This document shows, one piece after another, positions 54,750 through 63,715 of a DNA stretch of 64,000 nt. The position numbers and the translations under genes are program-made. The stretch lies in contig DATLAJ010000042.1 in the NCBI GenBank assembly GCA_035527515.1, forward strand, positions 1-64,000. The letters are read 5' to 3'. The notes under the pieces are model-generated. The model was not told the DNA's origin, searched no databases, and worked only from the letters and a program-made list of their open reading frames with translations. How positions within the stretch are numbered: position 1 is the first letter of the stretch; every line of letters starts with the position of its first letter. The DNA is from a bacterium. Lineage in GTDB: Bacteria; B130-G9.

Positions 54750-55622
54750 TCAGCCCAAATCGGGGAGCAAGTCCTGTAGTAGCAGTCGCAAGTGGTCAAA
54801 GACCTCCTGGCAACCTGGCAGTTCACTCACAAATGGCCCCAGAGTCGCACCCCAATGCAGACGCGCCTCAGAGACCAGTTCATCGCTGAAAAAATCGCCC
54901 AAGCTCTCAAATGTGACACCACGATGGTTACATTTCTTGACCAAGAGAGGCATGATCTGCTCGCGCTGCAACCTGTCGCCGAACGCCTCCAGGATGCGCC
55001 ACAGATCGTAGTAGTCACGAGCCCGAGGGCGGTTCCAACCGCGCATCACTAGCCTCTGGTGGGTCTGAAGCAGCGTCCGCAACTTCTCAGCTACGATTTC
55101 CTCAAGACGATAACAGCACACGTCAAACGGCAGGCACTCTTTGTATCCGTGCATCAAACGGCGCCTTTCAGGATGGAGAAGGACCGGCTCGTCATGAGTG
55201 ATCTCTACTTTGATCCGGCAGAGCGGTTCAGGATGCCAGGGAAACCGCACACGAATTGTGAACGCCTCCTGCCCGTGTGGATGAGGATCGCGTTCGAGAT
55301 ACCGTTCGAGCTGTATCGAAAAAGGGCCTTGTTCTGACAGAAGCCGGTGTGCTTCCTCAGCTGCCTCACGCATGGCCACCTCAAGCTGCTCATCTTTCGG
55401 CGCATCTATTGCAGAGTAGTCGAGGTCCTCGGAGAAACGATAATCGCCGAAGAACACCTTCTTCAAGGCCGTTCCGCCCTTGAACACTAACGCATCGCCT
55501 AGTGCCGGATGTGAGGCGATACCGGCCAGGATGTAGCTGAGGGCATAATCCTTCTCAATGACCGGCTGCGGTATCCCCTGTCGTTTGGCGGCGTCCTGGA
55601 TGCGAAGCCGCAGGGGTCTCAT
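54750..55622 (-). CDS. abiEii: AbiEii-family nucleotidyltransferase (toxin)
   Basis: A 290-residue DUF1814 nucleotidyltransferase, the toxin of the AbiE phage-abortive system. Marks are FVFKGGTALKK-like KGGTALKK (48-55) and RFSEDLDYS (62-70, with Asp66 and Asp68 in the active site), KVEITHDEPV, EEIVAEKLRTLLQ and RARDYYDLW. The ATG at 55622 has GGAGG seven bases upstream and overlaps the AbiEi stop by four bases. The pair is followed, after 22 bases, by the DprA-like gene, which is not part of normal AbiE loci. Confidence 0.9.
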   Translation of the reverse strand: MRPLRLRIQDAAKRQGIPQPVIEKDYALSYILAGIASHPALGDALVFKGGTALKKVFFGDYRFSEDLDYSAIDAPKDEQLEVAMREAAEEAHRLLSEQGPFSIQLERYLERDPHPHGQEAFTIRVRFPWHPEPLCRIKVEITHDEPVLLHPERRRLMHGYKECLPFDVCCYRLEEIVAEKLRTLLQTHQRLVMRGWNRPRARDYYDLWRILEAFGDRLQREQIMPLLVKKCNHRGVTFESLGDFFSDELVSEARLHWGATLGPFVSELPGCQEVFDHLRLLLQDLLPDLG

Positions 55623-56470
55623 GGATTCGCCTCCGCCGCAAGGTTGTTCTGGATCATCCATCGCTTATCGCACGGTCCCCGGCGACTGCGGGTCGGATCC
55701 AAGGCGTGGTAGCCAGTGGCCGGAATCTCAAGAAGCGGCCTCAACTCTGCTTCAGAAACGCCAGCCCGCTCCAACGCCCAGCCGAGTCGCTTGGCGGTGG
55801 ATATCTGGCCAAAGCGGCGCGCGTATTCGACCAACTTGCCGACGTCCAGTCTCCCCAAATGGTTCTCGATTATCCCTAGCGCCTCGCCCATTCCGCCGAA
55901 GACTCTGCACGAGATGAACACCTCGAGCACGGTTCGCTCCCGGTCAGTGATCGGAACGCGGAAGTTCTCATCCACCCACACTTGCTCAATCCCAAAGAAA
56001 CGCTCCTGCCGGACGCTGACATACTCATACCGGACGCCCGCAACGTCCCAGGCGTGCCGTCGGCCCCGACTGCTTTTGCCGCCGCGCATGCTTGGCGTCA
56101 CGACCTTCTTCGGTGTGAAAGCGGTTACCACGCGAGGCGCCTGTTCCGTCAGGCCGTGGTGGCTGAGCGCAGACCAGTGGCTAATCGCCGACGGTATCAC
56201 TAACTGCGTGGCAATAGCGAAGGGGTGAATCTGAACCTGCCCGGACGCGAGTCCGGATACTGCATAGAGCCCACGACGCAGCCTTATCAGCCAGCCGTCC
56301 CTAATCATGTTCAGCAGAAGGTTTCTCACGTAGTCTTCAGGAACGCCAACGCCCGCCGCAAGCTCTCTCGCCTCGGAAGTCGTAAAGACGACCCGCCCAG
56401 CCTCAGAAAGCGCCTTGAGAAGCCGGATCACGTGCATCCCACGGCTTCTAGTCTCCGGGTTCTGGACCAT
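55619..56470 (-). CDS. abiEi: AbiEi-family antitoxin (winged-helix regulator)
   Basis: A 283-residue antitoxin. The N-terminal winged-helix (SEARELAAGVGVPEDYVRNLLLNMIRDGWLIRLRRGLYAV) is the AbiEi_3/4 type, and the C-terminal domain (ISHWSALSHHGLTEQAPRVVTAFTP, DRERTVLEVFISCRVFGGMGEAL) is the AbiEi antitoxin domain. It neutralises AbiEii and normally represses its own promoter through inverted repeats, which would lie in 56471-56700; I could not fix them by eye. The first gene of the five-gene operon. Confidence 0.88.
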   Translation of the reverse strand: MVQNPETRSRGMHVIRLLKALSEAGRVVFTTSEARELAAGVGVPEDYVRNLLLNMIRDGWLIRLRRGLYAVSGLASGQVQIHPFAIATQLVIPSAISHWSALSHHGLTEQAPRVVTAFTPKKVVTPSMRGGKSSRGRRHAWDVAGVRYEYVSVRQERFFGIEQVWVDENFRVPITDRERTVLEVFISCRVFGGMGEALGIIENHLGRLDVGKLVEYARRFGQISTAKRLGWALERAGVSEAELRPLLEIPATGYHALDPTRSRRGPCDKRWMIQNNLAAEANP

Positions 56471-56670
56471 GCTGCTACCTCTTCCACAGAATCCAATCCA
56501 TAACGCACAATGATTTTAGTTATGGATGATCATTCCACAACATCATTAGCCGGACTATAACTCGAACTACAATAATCCGTCAATAGCGGAGGTGCGCAGG
56601 GCATCTTATACCCATCACAACGTGCTCGGCCAACCAGTCGCTACCGTCCGACGTGCCTTACACCGCTCTG

Positions 56671-57115
56671 AAAGGATGAAGGCGGAAGGATGAAGGATGA
56701 ATCATCCATTGGAGGCCTTCCGCGATCTCATTCGCTCTTTTACATTCTTGACACATGTCGTCAGTATGGCAGTCAGCTCGTTCGCCTCATCCATCAGCTC
56801 CTTCATGCGCTCGCCCTTCACAATGCTTCCCTCAACAAGGAGCTCCATCCAATACGCCGACTCATCAAGTTCCTGAAGGGCACCTTCGATCTTGCTGACA
56901 AACTCGGCATTAGAACGCGCCCGGCTCGCCTCTCGATAATGAGCCCCGACTGATGTGCCGGACCTCAACAACTGCTTGCCTATGACCTGCGCCTCAGTCG
57001 TCTTCGGCAGCGACGAATAGAGACGTATCACACGCAGCGCAAACCTCTTCGTCCGGCTCCTCAGATCCTCAAGCTTCCCCCCTTCATCCTTCATCCTTCA
57101 TCCTTCATCCTTCCG
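56671..57115. mobile_element. Putative small mobile unit: four-helix-bundle gene between inverted GGATGAA ends
   Basis: The left end (56671-56722; AAAGGATGAAGGCGGAAGG, then GGATGAATCATCC) and the right end (57081-57115; repeated TTCATCC and CCTTCCGGGC) are in inverted orientation and are the same sequences as the gene-free elements at 20.1, 23.1 and 24.4 kb. The gene between them starts and stops within these ends. Confidence 0.5.
56702..57094 (-). CDS. Four-helix-bundle (S23/IVS-type) protein
   Basis: A 130-residue all-helical protein of the 23S-rRNA-intervening-sequence / four-helix-bundle family. The family pattern is readable: SRTKRFALRVIRLYSSLPK, GKQLLRSGTSVGAHYREASRA, AEFVSKIEGALQELDESAYWMELL and LMDEANELTAILTTCVK. 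Its role is not known; relatives also occur freely in genomes. The first codons (MKDEGG) and the last ones lie in the GGATGAA repeats, so the gene seems to be carried by the repeat-bounded unit. It lies between the two defence modules. Confidence 0.86.
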   Translation of the reverse strand: MKDEGGKLEDLRSRTKRFALRVIRLYSSLPKTTEAQVIGKQLLRSGTSVGAHYREASRARSNAEFVSKIEGALQELDESAYWMELLVEGSIVKGERMKELMDEANELTAILTTCVKNVKERMRSRKASNG

Positions 57116-60100
57116 GGCGGGCTCGCCGCCCGCCCCCCAGCCCATCCGATACTTGATGTCGTAGTTGATTATGAAGTCCAACTCCTCATCCGTGAAACCA
57201 TAGTGCCTCGCTAACACGCGATCGATCTCGTCGATGATCGGCTTAGACAATCGATGGTAATACTCATATTCCGTCTGCTTCGTTCCCACATGCCTTCTGT
57301 TCCTCGTCAGGTCGCTCATTAGAGCTTCGGTGAGCTCATCGAGCCGGCCTCGCGTTGATGCCGTCAGCAAACCGGGGTCAAAAAGGAAATTAACCATTTC
57401 CTTTTGAGTGATGTGCCACCCGTCACTCACCAGCTCCCAGAACCAGAAGTAGAGAGATGAATTGAAAACGGCAACGAGAACCTTTTTGAGAGAAGAGTCC
57501 GCCGCACCGAAATGCTTGTACTCCCTCGAATCTTGTGTTATGTCAAAGGCCTTGCCCCAATACATCATCCGCATGTTCAGAGAAAAGACTTCGTCCCCTG
57601 TGATGCAGTCCGTTATTGGTTTGAGCTGGCGCTGTATCTTCTCAAAAACAGACACCTCGATTCCATCGCCCGACTTGGCCCAACAGTAGGAGAGGGGATG
57701 CGGGTCCACATAGGCGAGATTATGCATAAGGTCTTCCTGTGCACGCTCTGACCTCCCATACCAGTGCTGATACGCCGTCGTATGAAGGACCCCACCAGAT
57801 TGATCCTGCCCGCTTGTTGCCAATATGATCGAGAGCTTCTGATGCACCCCGGTGAACAAAGAGCCGGGCCTGTCGGCGTAGTTGCTGCACCAAGTGCACC
57901 GGTCGTGTGAGCTGAATAGTTCTCTCAACGGCAGCATTCGAGGTGTACTGGCCAGCGAGATCGGGAGGATTATGCCCAAGTTGCCGTGCCGCTGCCTACC
58001 CAGTTCAGAAGAGCGCTCGGCCATAAATACGTACAGATTGCCACACTTCTCCGTCTGATAGCCCTTGATCGTGTATTCATTCTTGACCTTGCTGTATTCC
58101 ACATAGGGTGGATTGCCAATGATGACGTCGAAGCCGGCCCTATTCATGATCTCGTGGAACTCGATGAACCAGTGGAACGGCTTGTGCGAGTCGCGCCACA
58201 GTTCATAGGCGGTCTGATCAGAGACTCGGACGCCGTATTGGTCCGCCAAATAGGTGTTCAGCTCGCCTTCTAGCTTCTTGAGCAAGTCGGTGACCTCTTG
58301 CTTGTCCTTGAGGGTTACGGTTCCCCCCTTGTCGGTCTGCTGAAGCCGGAAGAGCTGAAGGATCTCACCTATCTCAGTCGCGTCGCGTTCAATCCTCTCC
58401 ATGACGTTGCCAAAGTCGAGCTGGCTCTTCACCGCGCGCTCTACGTCCTCGTATTTGGCGAAGCCTACGAGCGAGTTCCCGGCGCGGATGTTGAAGTCGA
58501 TGTCGGGGAGCGGCTCGATGTCCTCAGGATTTTCCACTTGGGAGACGAGCTTCAGGAAGAGGCGCAGCTTACATATCTCGACTGCCTCGTCCATGATATC
58601 GACGCCGTAGAGGTTGTTCAGGACTATGGACTTGAAGATGAAGTACTTCTCATTCGGATGCTTTCCAATGCGCGCAAGCACCTTCCTGAAGTCGCTGTAT
58701 TTCTCAGGGCTGTGCTTCTCACCCGACGCGTCGAGCTCATCCACGAAGGCCCGCATCCTGTTCAGGCACGCCTCGTAAAGACATTCGAGGATGTTGAGCG
58801 CCGCGAAGAGAAATGCCCCCGAGCCGCAGGCGGGGTCAAGGACGCTCACGCCATTGATCGCCTTCCAGAATGCCCTCAAGAGCTCCGGCCCCTCACAGCT
58901 GTCAACGACGTCTTCGGCGAACTGCTCGATGTTTAGGTTAAGCGTAATAAGGTCGTTGATCTCTCTGACCTCACCGTTTCTGAGCTTTGCCCTGACCTCC
59001 TCACACCTTTGCCGCCTCGCCACGGTCTCGCGCCATATCTCTGTCGGCAGCTTGTATTCCTCGTCCGCCGCCTTGTTCCAATACGTGCGTTTCGAGACGT
59101 CGTCAACGCCCATGGCGATGCGCTCGGGCAACGGTAGATCGACGCCCTTGAGCATCGCGTTGTAGATGTATCGGTCGGGGTCGTCCTTAAGCAGCCGCCA
59201 GACGGAGCTGTCACCCTCGAACGCTATCTTGCAGTCCTTTTTGGCTGCGTCGAAGAGGAACGGGATGACCGTGTTGCGGCTGATGTAGCCGGTGATGTCC
59301 TCCTTGGTATAGTAGGCGCCCATCTGCTTCTGGTTGATGTATTTCTCATAGACGTAGCCCAGGATATCCGGGTTGATCTCCTTGTCATTGCGCAGGGGTC
59401 GCTCGTCGAGGTGCCACCGCCACTCATCGAAGAACCCAAAGAGCTTCTCAAACGCGGCGTCGGCAATCTCAATCTCCCTGCCGTGTTTCTCCTCGATCTC
59501 GTGTCGCATAAAGAGGCCGCCGTTCAGGAACGGGACCTTGCCCAGCATTTCTCTCGCCTCGGGTGAGCGGTCTTGCTCGCGCTTGGCGAATCCCTCGAAG
59601 AAGAGCGGACAGAGGAAGTCCCGGTAGTAGCGGTCCTTGCCTCGTCGCTTGCTCTCTTTGAGCTTGGTCACGAGGTAATTACGGTCATCGTCAAGAAAGC
59701 CCTTGCTTTGGATGAAGTAGATGAACATGAGACGGTTGAGCATGACGGAAACGTACCAGCGCTGCATGTCATTCGTAGGGATACCGTCAAGGAATGAGTG
59801 GAACTCGTCACGTTTTCTCTTGAACCCATCGTAGAACCGCCTCGTGACGGGCTTTGTGTCAAATGCTGCGCGAACGCGACCCGAGGAGTCGACAATTGTG
59901 AGACCATCTTCCTCCTCGATTGCGAACGTGATGGCCTGGAGCTTTTGAATGAGAGGCTCTCCTGATTGGCCGAGATAGAAACGATGCTCCCGGGACGCGG
60001 CCGGCTTGCCCGCCTCGCGTTTCACCCACTGCCAGACCTGAACGGTCTTCTCAGCATCGGTATAGATAATGAAATGCTCGTGGTAGAGTTTTCTTATTCT

Positions 60101-60337
60101 GTTGTCGATCTTGCGCCTGATCGCATACTCTGGTATTACGCCACCCGATGAAGGCGAGCAGACGAAGGCGACCATGCCGCGCTTCTCGGCGATGCTCCTG
60201 AGATTGCATGTCTCGCCATCTACGGTGAGACTGAACTCCTTTGTGTAATGGTCCCAGCCGAGCTCGTCAATGAAGAGGCTCTTGAAAGCGAAATCCCTGA
60301 GATATCCCCTTACACGGTCTCGGTCGAGGCGCCTCAT
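57098..60337 (-). CDS. Eco57I/PglX-like DNA methylase, paired with PLD-helicase
   Basis: A 1079-residue protein. The first ~170 residues (LFIDELGWDH; AEKRGMVAFVC; VQVWQWVKREAGKP) form an N-terminal domain common in large Eco57I-class proteins. YTKEDITGYISRNTVIPFLF at about 343 leads into the methylase: AdoMet motif DPACGSGAF (501-509), LNNLYGVDIMDEAVEI, and the catalytic NPPY (742-745). The C-terminal third is the target-recognition part, ending in GFTDEELDFIINYDIKYRMG. N6-adenine methylation is expected. No clear separate nuclease motif is seen, so the partner may cut. Its ATG touches the stop codon of the helicase gene. Confidence 0.87.
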   Translation of the reverse strand: MRRLDRDRVRGYLRDFAFKSLFIDELGWDHYTKEFSLTVDGETCNLRSIAEKRGMVAFVCSPSSGGVIPEYAIRRKIDNRIRKLYHEHFIIYTDAEKTVQVWQWVKREAGKPAASREHRFYLGQSGEPLIQKLQAITFAIEEEDGLTIVDSSGRVRAAFDTKPVTRRFYDGFKRKRDEFHSFLDGIPTNDMQRWYVSVMLNRLMFIYFIQSKGFLDDDRNYLVTKLKESKRRGKDRYYRDFLCPLFFEGFAKREQDRSPEAREMLGKVPFLNGGLFMRHEIEEKHGREIEIADAAFEKLFGFFDEWRWHLDERPLRNDKEINPDILGYVYEKYINQKQMGAYYTKEDITGYISRNTVIPFLFDAAKKDCKIAFEGDSSVWRLLKDDPDRYIYNAMLKGVDLPLPERIAMGVDDVSKRTYWNKAADEEYKLPTEIWRETVARRQRCEEVRAKLRNGEVREINDLITLNLNIEQFAEDVVDSCEGPELLRAFWKAINGVSVLDPACGSGAFLFAALNILECLYEACLNRMRAFVDELDASGEKHSPEKYSDFRKVLARIGKHPNEKYFIFKSIVLNNLYGVDIMDEAVEICKLRLFLKLVSQVENPEDIEPLPDIDFNIRAGNSLVGFAKYEDVERAVKSQLDFGNVMERIERDATEIGEILQLFRLQQTDKGGTVTLKDKQEVTDLLKKLEGELNTYLADQYGVRVSDQTAYELWRDSHKPFHWFIEFHEIMNRAGFDVIIGNPPYVEYSKVKNEYTIKGYQTEKCGNLYVFMAERSSELGRQRHGNLGIILPISLASTPRMLPLRELFSSHDRCTWCSNYADRPGSLFTGVHQKLSIILATSGQDQSGGVLHTTAYQHWYGRSERAQEDLMHNLAYVDPHPLSYCWAKSGDGIEVSVFEKIQRQLKPITDCITGDEVFSLNMRMMYWGKAFDITQDSREYKHFGAADSSLKKVLVAVFNSSLYFWFWELVSDGWHITQKEMVNFLFDPGLLTASTRGRLDELTEALMSDLTRNRRHVGTKQTEYEYYHRLSKPIIDEIDRVLARHYGFTDEELDFIINYDIKYRMGWGAGGEPARKDEG

Positions 60338-63300
60338 CTATTTCCCCTTCTCCTCAGCAACCAGCCCCATCGAGCATATTATCTCCGGCTCACCGGTGAC
60401 CTGTTCCTTTTCCACCTGGCAGAGACGGCCGTCCTTGCGCCGGTCAATTACGAGCTCCGCCAGCTTCATGTCTGATATCCCGGAGCGCAGCTGCCTGTTG
60501 AGAGCGTCCGTGGCCGAAGGACGCAGAGGGAATTGATAGATGTCATAAAGCGCCTTCTCGAGCTTCGCCGAGTCAACATAGACGGCGTCCTTGGTATCTT
60601 CGATGTACCGCTTCAATCGCTCGTAGGTCTTGAACCGTGCGCCTGACGGTTTTCCAAGCTGGCCACCGACCGATTTCTCCTCTTCGATAATGTGTTCCAC
60701 TGCCCGCTTGACGAGACGATGATGGTCCGCGCGCCTCGGGAGAGCCGGGGTATCGGGATCGCATTTGACTGCTCTCAGGATCTCGGACTGAGATTCTGAT
60801 ATGATCTCGCCTCTCTTGTCCACCCACGCAAGAGCATCATCTTTGTTGCCTGTCCGGACATAGACCAACGCGCCGTCCTTGCCTCCATGCATAGGGGCCG
60901 TTTCCCGCGTCGAAAACACAACGTTCGGCATTGTCTTGATGGTCTTCTCGAGCTTCGGGTCCTTCTCGATGGCGTTTTTCCATATCCCGTATGCGCGGGA
61001 GGCGAGATCGACCTCGGAATCTGGGTCATCGTCCAAGAGTCCAGCCTTTTCGTTGTAGAGGTCAACGATAGCCTGGCTGTCCTCGTCGTCCTCGAAGAAG
61101 GCCTCGTCCGTGCCAACCACCTCTGCGTTCTCGCGCAGGCGCTGCCGTACCCTCGCCCTGAGGTGTATGATCTGCTCTACGCCGTCCGCTGGCATGAATG
61201 AATAACAGAGGATCTCGTTCGATTTCTGGCCTATCCGATCAACACGCCCGGCGCGTTGGACGAGGCGCACGATTGCCCAGGGGAGGTCGTAGTTGACGAC
61301 GATGTAGCCGTCTTGAAGGTTCTGACCCTCGCTGAGAACGTCCGTCGCCACAAGCACGCGAAGCTGGTTGTCGGGCGGGAACCGGCCCTCCTTTTCATTA
61401 CTGATTGGGCTGAACCGCCACGCAACTCTGGTCGGATTATCAGAATTCCCTGTCACTCCCGCCAGGCTTTCCATACCACGGCGCTTGAGTTGAGCCTCTA
61501 GATAGCGAACGGTGTCGGCGAATTGTGTGAAGACGATCACCTTGTCGTCCGTGTGCTTGCGCCTCAGGAGGTTCTCAAGCGCAGCCAGCTTGGTGTCCCT
61601 GCTCGGATCCCAGTCGCCGCATTCATACAGAACCTCGATAAGCCTCTGAGCGTCAGTCAGAAGATCGTCATGCAAGGCACGCTTAAAGAATTCGATCGGG
61701 AGCCATTTGAATTTCGATTTCAGTCTATCGAGGAAAGTGGAATAGACCTGCGCCGCACGTTCCCTGAATTGCTCCTCAGTCCTAAGCCCGGACGTCGCCA
61801 AAGCCGCGTTTCTCTGAACATCTTCCTCATCCTCATCGGCTATCCGAGCATCCAGAAGGGCTGCATCCTGCGGGCCTATCGGAAGAGCCTCGCCGTTCTC
61901 GATTGCGTGAATGAAGACGAAGTTGCGCAGTGTGTGGCGCTCAATCGACTCTATGAATACCTGACCGCTGCTCTCCAACCGCTTGAAGAGATTGGTTCGG
62001 CAGAATCCCATGAGCTGCTTACCCGCGCGGGACAGATCATCCAGCACCTTCTGTTCTCCCGGTGTCGTCTCCATCTCAAGTGACTCCCGGACGTAGTTCC
62101 CGAGGCCATATCTCGGCAGGTTCAACGCCCTTATCTTGTCGGCGACGGGGTCCGAGAAGAGCTTGGCATACTGATCGCTGGGGTCGTCGTCCTTTATCTC
62201 GAACTTCACCGTCTTCGGTATGCGCTCAGGGAAATAACATGGCCTCCCATCCGCGAATGTCAGGAAGGGCCGTCCCGAGTCAGGGTCCTTCTTGGCGTAG
62301 TTATCCTGAATGAACGTACGTGTGCGTCTGACTAAGTAAAGCCGCATCAGGTCCCGCCAATCGTCCATATACGGGCTCTTCTCGAATGCAGCAAGAGTGC
62401 GAATAGGGCATTGGTATTTTCGGACGAATTCAACATCGCCTATCTCACGCAGAAGTCTCTCTGGACGGATACCGACGTCGAAAGTCTCGGGCACAAACAG
62501 GCGCAGCTGGTTTGACAGGTCGAGGTATGTTTTGTTGTAAGGCGTCGCGGAGAGCAGGATGCACCTGCTTTCGTTTCTGTCAATATACTGCTGGATCGCC
62601 CTGTAGCGCTTCCCCTCGCGGTTCCTTAGGTTGTGGCTCTCGTCAATGATGACGACCCTGAAGCGCTTGATGTTGGGCAATTCATCGATGACCTTTCCCA
62701 GAGAGACTATCTCATAACCACGCATGCGATAGCGCGTAGCGTGGTCCTTCCACATCGGGATGAGATTAGGCGGGCAAATTATCAGCGTTTCTAAGTTATG
62801 GGGCTCCTCCTCAAATATCCGGGCCAACGCGGTCGCCATGAGCGTCTTGCCGAGCCCGACGACGTCACCGATGATCACTCCTCCACGCTTGTTAAGGTGG
62901 CGAGCCGCAATCTTGACCGCCGCCTCCTGAAACTCAAAGAGCACCCCCTGAAACTCCGGCGGTAGGAAGAATTCAGTCAAACCTGCACGTGCCTCCTGGG
63001 AGAGGTGATATGCCATCTTGATGTAGATGTGATACGGCGGGATCAGGTCTTCACGGGCCCAACTCAGCTCGATGATCTCAAGAAGCTCTCTCGAGATATC
63101 GAGGCACCACTGGTCGTTCCACCGATCTTCGAACCACCTCGCGAGCTTTTCGCAGGCGTCGTGGTCGAGAACGTCGATATTAAGCTCGCCCTGCATGGCA
63201 AGGCCGGCAAACGTCAGATTCGAACTCCCAAGATAGCCAACTGTCGGGGCATCGGGATCGGGTCTAAACAGAAGATAGAGCTTCGCGTGGAGCGGGTGCC

Positions 63301-63703
63301 TGAGGTAGAGCTTGACAACGACCTTCTTGGCCCTGATCTGGGCCGCGAGCTTCTGTAGCCCAACCTCGTCCTCGTCTGAGGGTAATCCGGCCTCCAGCTG
63401 CTCCTTGAACTGCTTAGCGAGCTCCCTCTTCAGCTTCAAAGCTGTCTGGTTGTCTATCCTGTCACCGCTCCTTGCCAGACCTATGGCAAGTCTCAGTTCC
63501 TCGTCCGGAAGCCGCTGCATGCCTACAAGGAGCCGACAACAGTTGCCATCACCGCCTTTCCACTTCTCTATGAATGAATGGAGCCGCTTCCAACCGCGCA
63601 GGTTGAAATAGCCAACACAGAAGTCAGCCCGTTCGGACTTCTCAAGTGTTTCTCGTAAGGCGGGAAGTAACGTTCTGTCAATGTTGTCAAATATACGCGG
63701 CAT
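60338..63703 (-). CDS. PLD-nuclease / SNF2-like helicase fusion
   Basis: A 1121-residue protein. Residues about 1-200 are a phospholipase-D-like nuclease domain with His139-x-Lys141 (LHAKLYLLF) and Asn162 (GSSNLT). A superfamily-2 SNF2-type helicase follows: GDVVGLGKT (280-287), PPNLIPMW, DESH (354-357), SATPYN (385-390), and in the second lobe VIVFTQFADTVRYLEAQL, VLVATDVLSEGQNLQ and QRAGRVDRIGQ. Translocation on DNA would feed the PLD site. The start at 63703 is the internal ATG of the longer TTG-led frame, with GGATGGAG just before. The methylase gene follows without a gap. I know of no named system with just these two genes. Confidence 0.87.
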   Translation of the reverse strand: MPRIFDNIDRTLLPALRETLEKSERADFCVGYFNLRGWKRLHSFIEKWKGGDGNCCRLLVGMQRLPDEELRLAIGLARSGDRIDNQTALKLKRELAKQFKEQLEAGLPSDEDEVGLQKLAAQIRAKKVVVKLYLRHPLHAKLYLLFRPDPDAPTVGYLGSSNLTFAGLAMQGELNIDVLDHDACEKLARWFEDRWNDQWCLDISRELLEIIELSWAREDLIPPYHIYIKMAYHLSQEARAGLTEFFLPPEFQGVLFEFQEAAVKIAARHLNKRGGVIIGDVVGLGKTLMATALARIFEEEPHNLETLIICPPNLIPMWKDHATRYRMRGYEIVSLGKVIDELPNIKRFRVVIIDESHNLRNREGKRYRAIQQYIDRNESRCILLSATPYNKTYLDLSNQLRLFVPETFDVGIRPERLLREIGDVEFVRKYQCPIRTLAAFEKSPYMDDWRDLMRLYLVRRTRTFIQDNYAKKDPDSGRPFLTFADGRPCYFPERIPKTVKFEIKDDDPSDQYAKLFSDPVADKIRALNLPRYGLGNYVRESLEMETTPGEQKVLDDLSRAGKQLMGFCRTNLFKRLESSGQVFIESIERHTLRNFVFIHAIENGEALPIGPQDAALLDARIADEDEEDVQRNAALATSGLRTEEQFRERAAQVYSTFLDRLKSKFKWLPIEFFKRALHDDLLTDAQRLIEVLYECGDWDPSRDTKLAALENLLRRKHTDDKVIVFTQFADTVRYLEAQLKRRGMESLAGVTGNSDNPTRVAWRFSPISNEKEGRFPPDNQLRVLVATDVLSEGQNLQDGYIVVNYDLPWAIVRLVQRAGRVDRIGQKSNEILCYSFMPADGVEQIIHLRARVRQRLRENAEVVGTDEAFFEDDEDSQAIVDLYNEKAGLLDDDPDSEVDLASRAYGIWKNAIEKDPKLEKTIKTMPNVVFSTRETAPMHGGKDGALVYVRTGNKDDALAWVDKRGEIISESQSEILRAVKCDPDTPALPRRADHHRLVKRAVEHIIEEEKSVGGQLGKPSGARFKTYERLKRYIEDTKDAVYVDSAKLEKALYDIYQFPLRPSATDALNRQLRSGISDMKLAELVIDRRKDGRLCQVEKEQVTGEPEIICSMGLVAEEKGK

Positions 63704-63715
63704 AGCTCCATCCAA

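Noticed and set aside
57098-63703. Naming the module DISARM or BREX.
   Set aside because: No DUF1998, separate PLD protein, PglZ or BrxC-like protein is present; only the helicase and methylase resemble parts of those systems.
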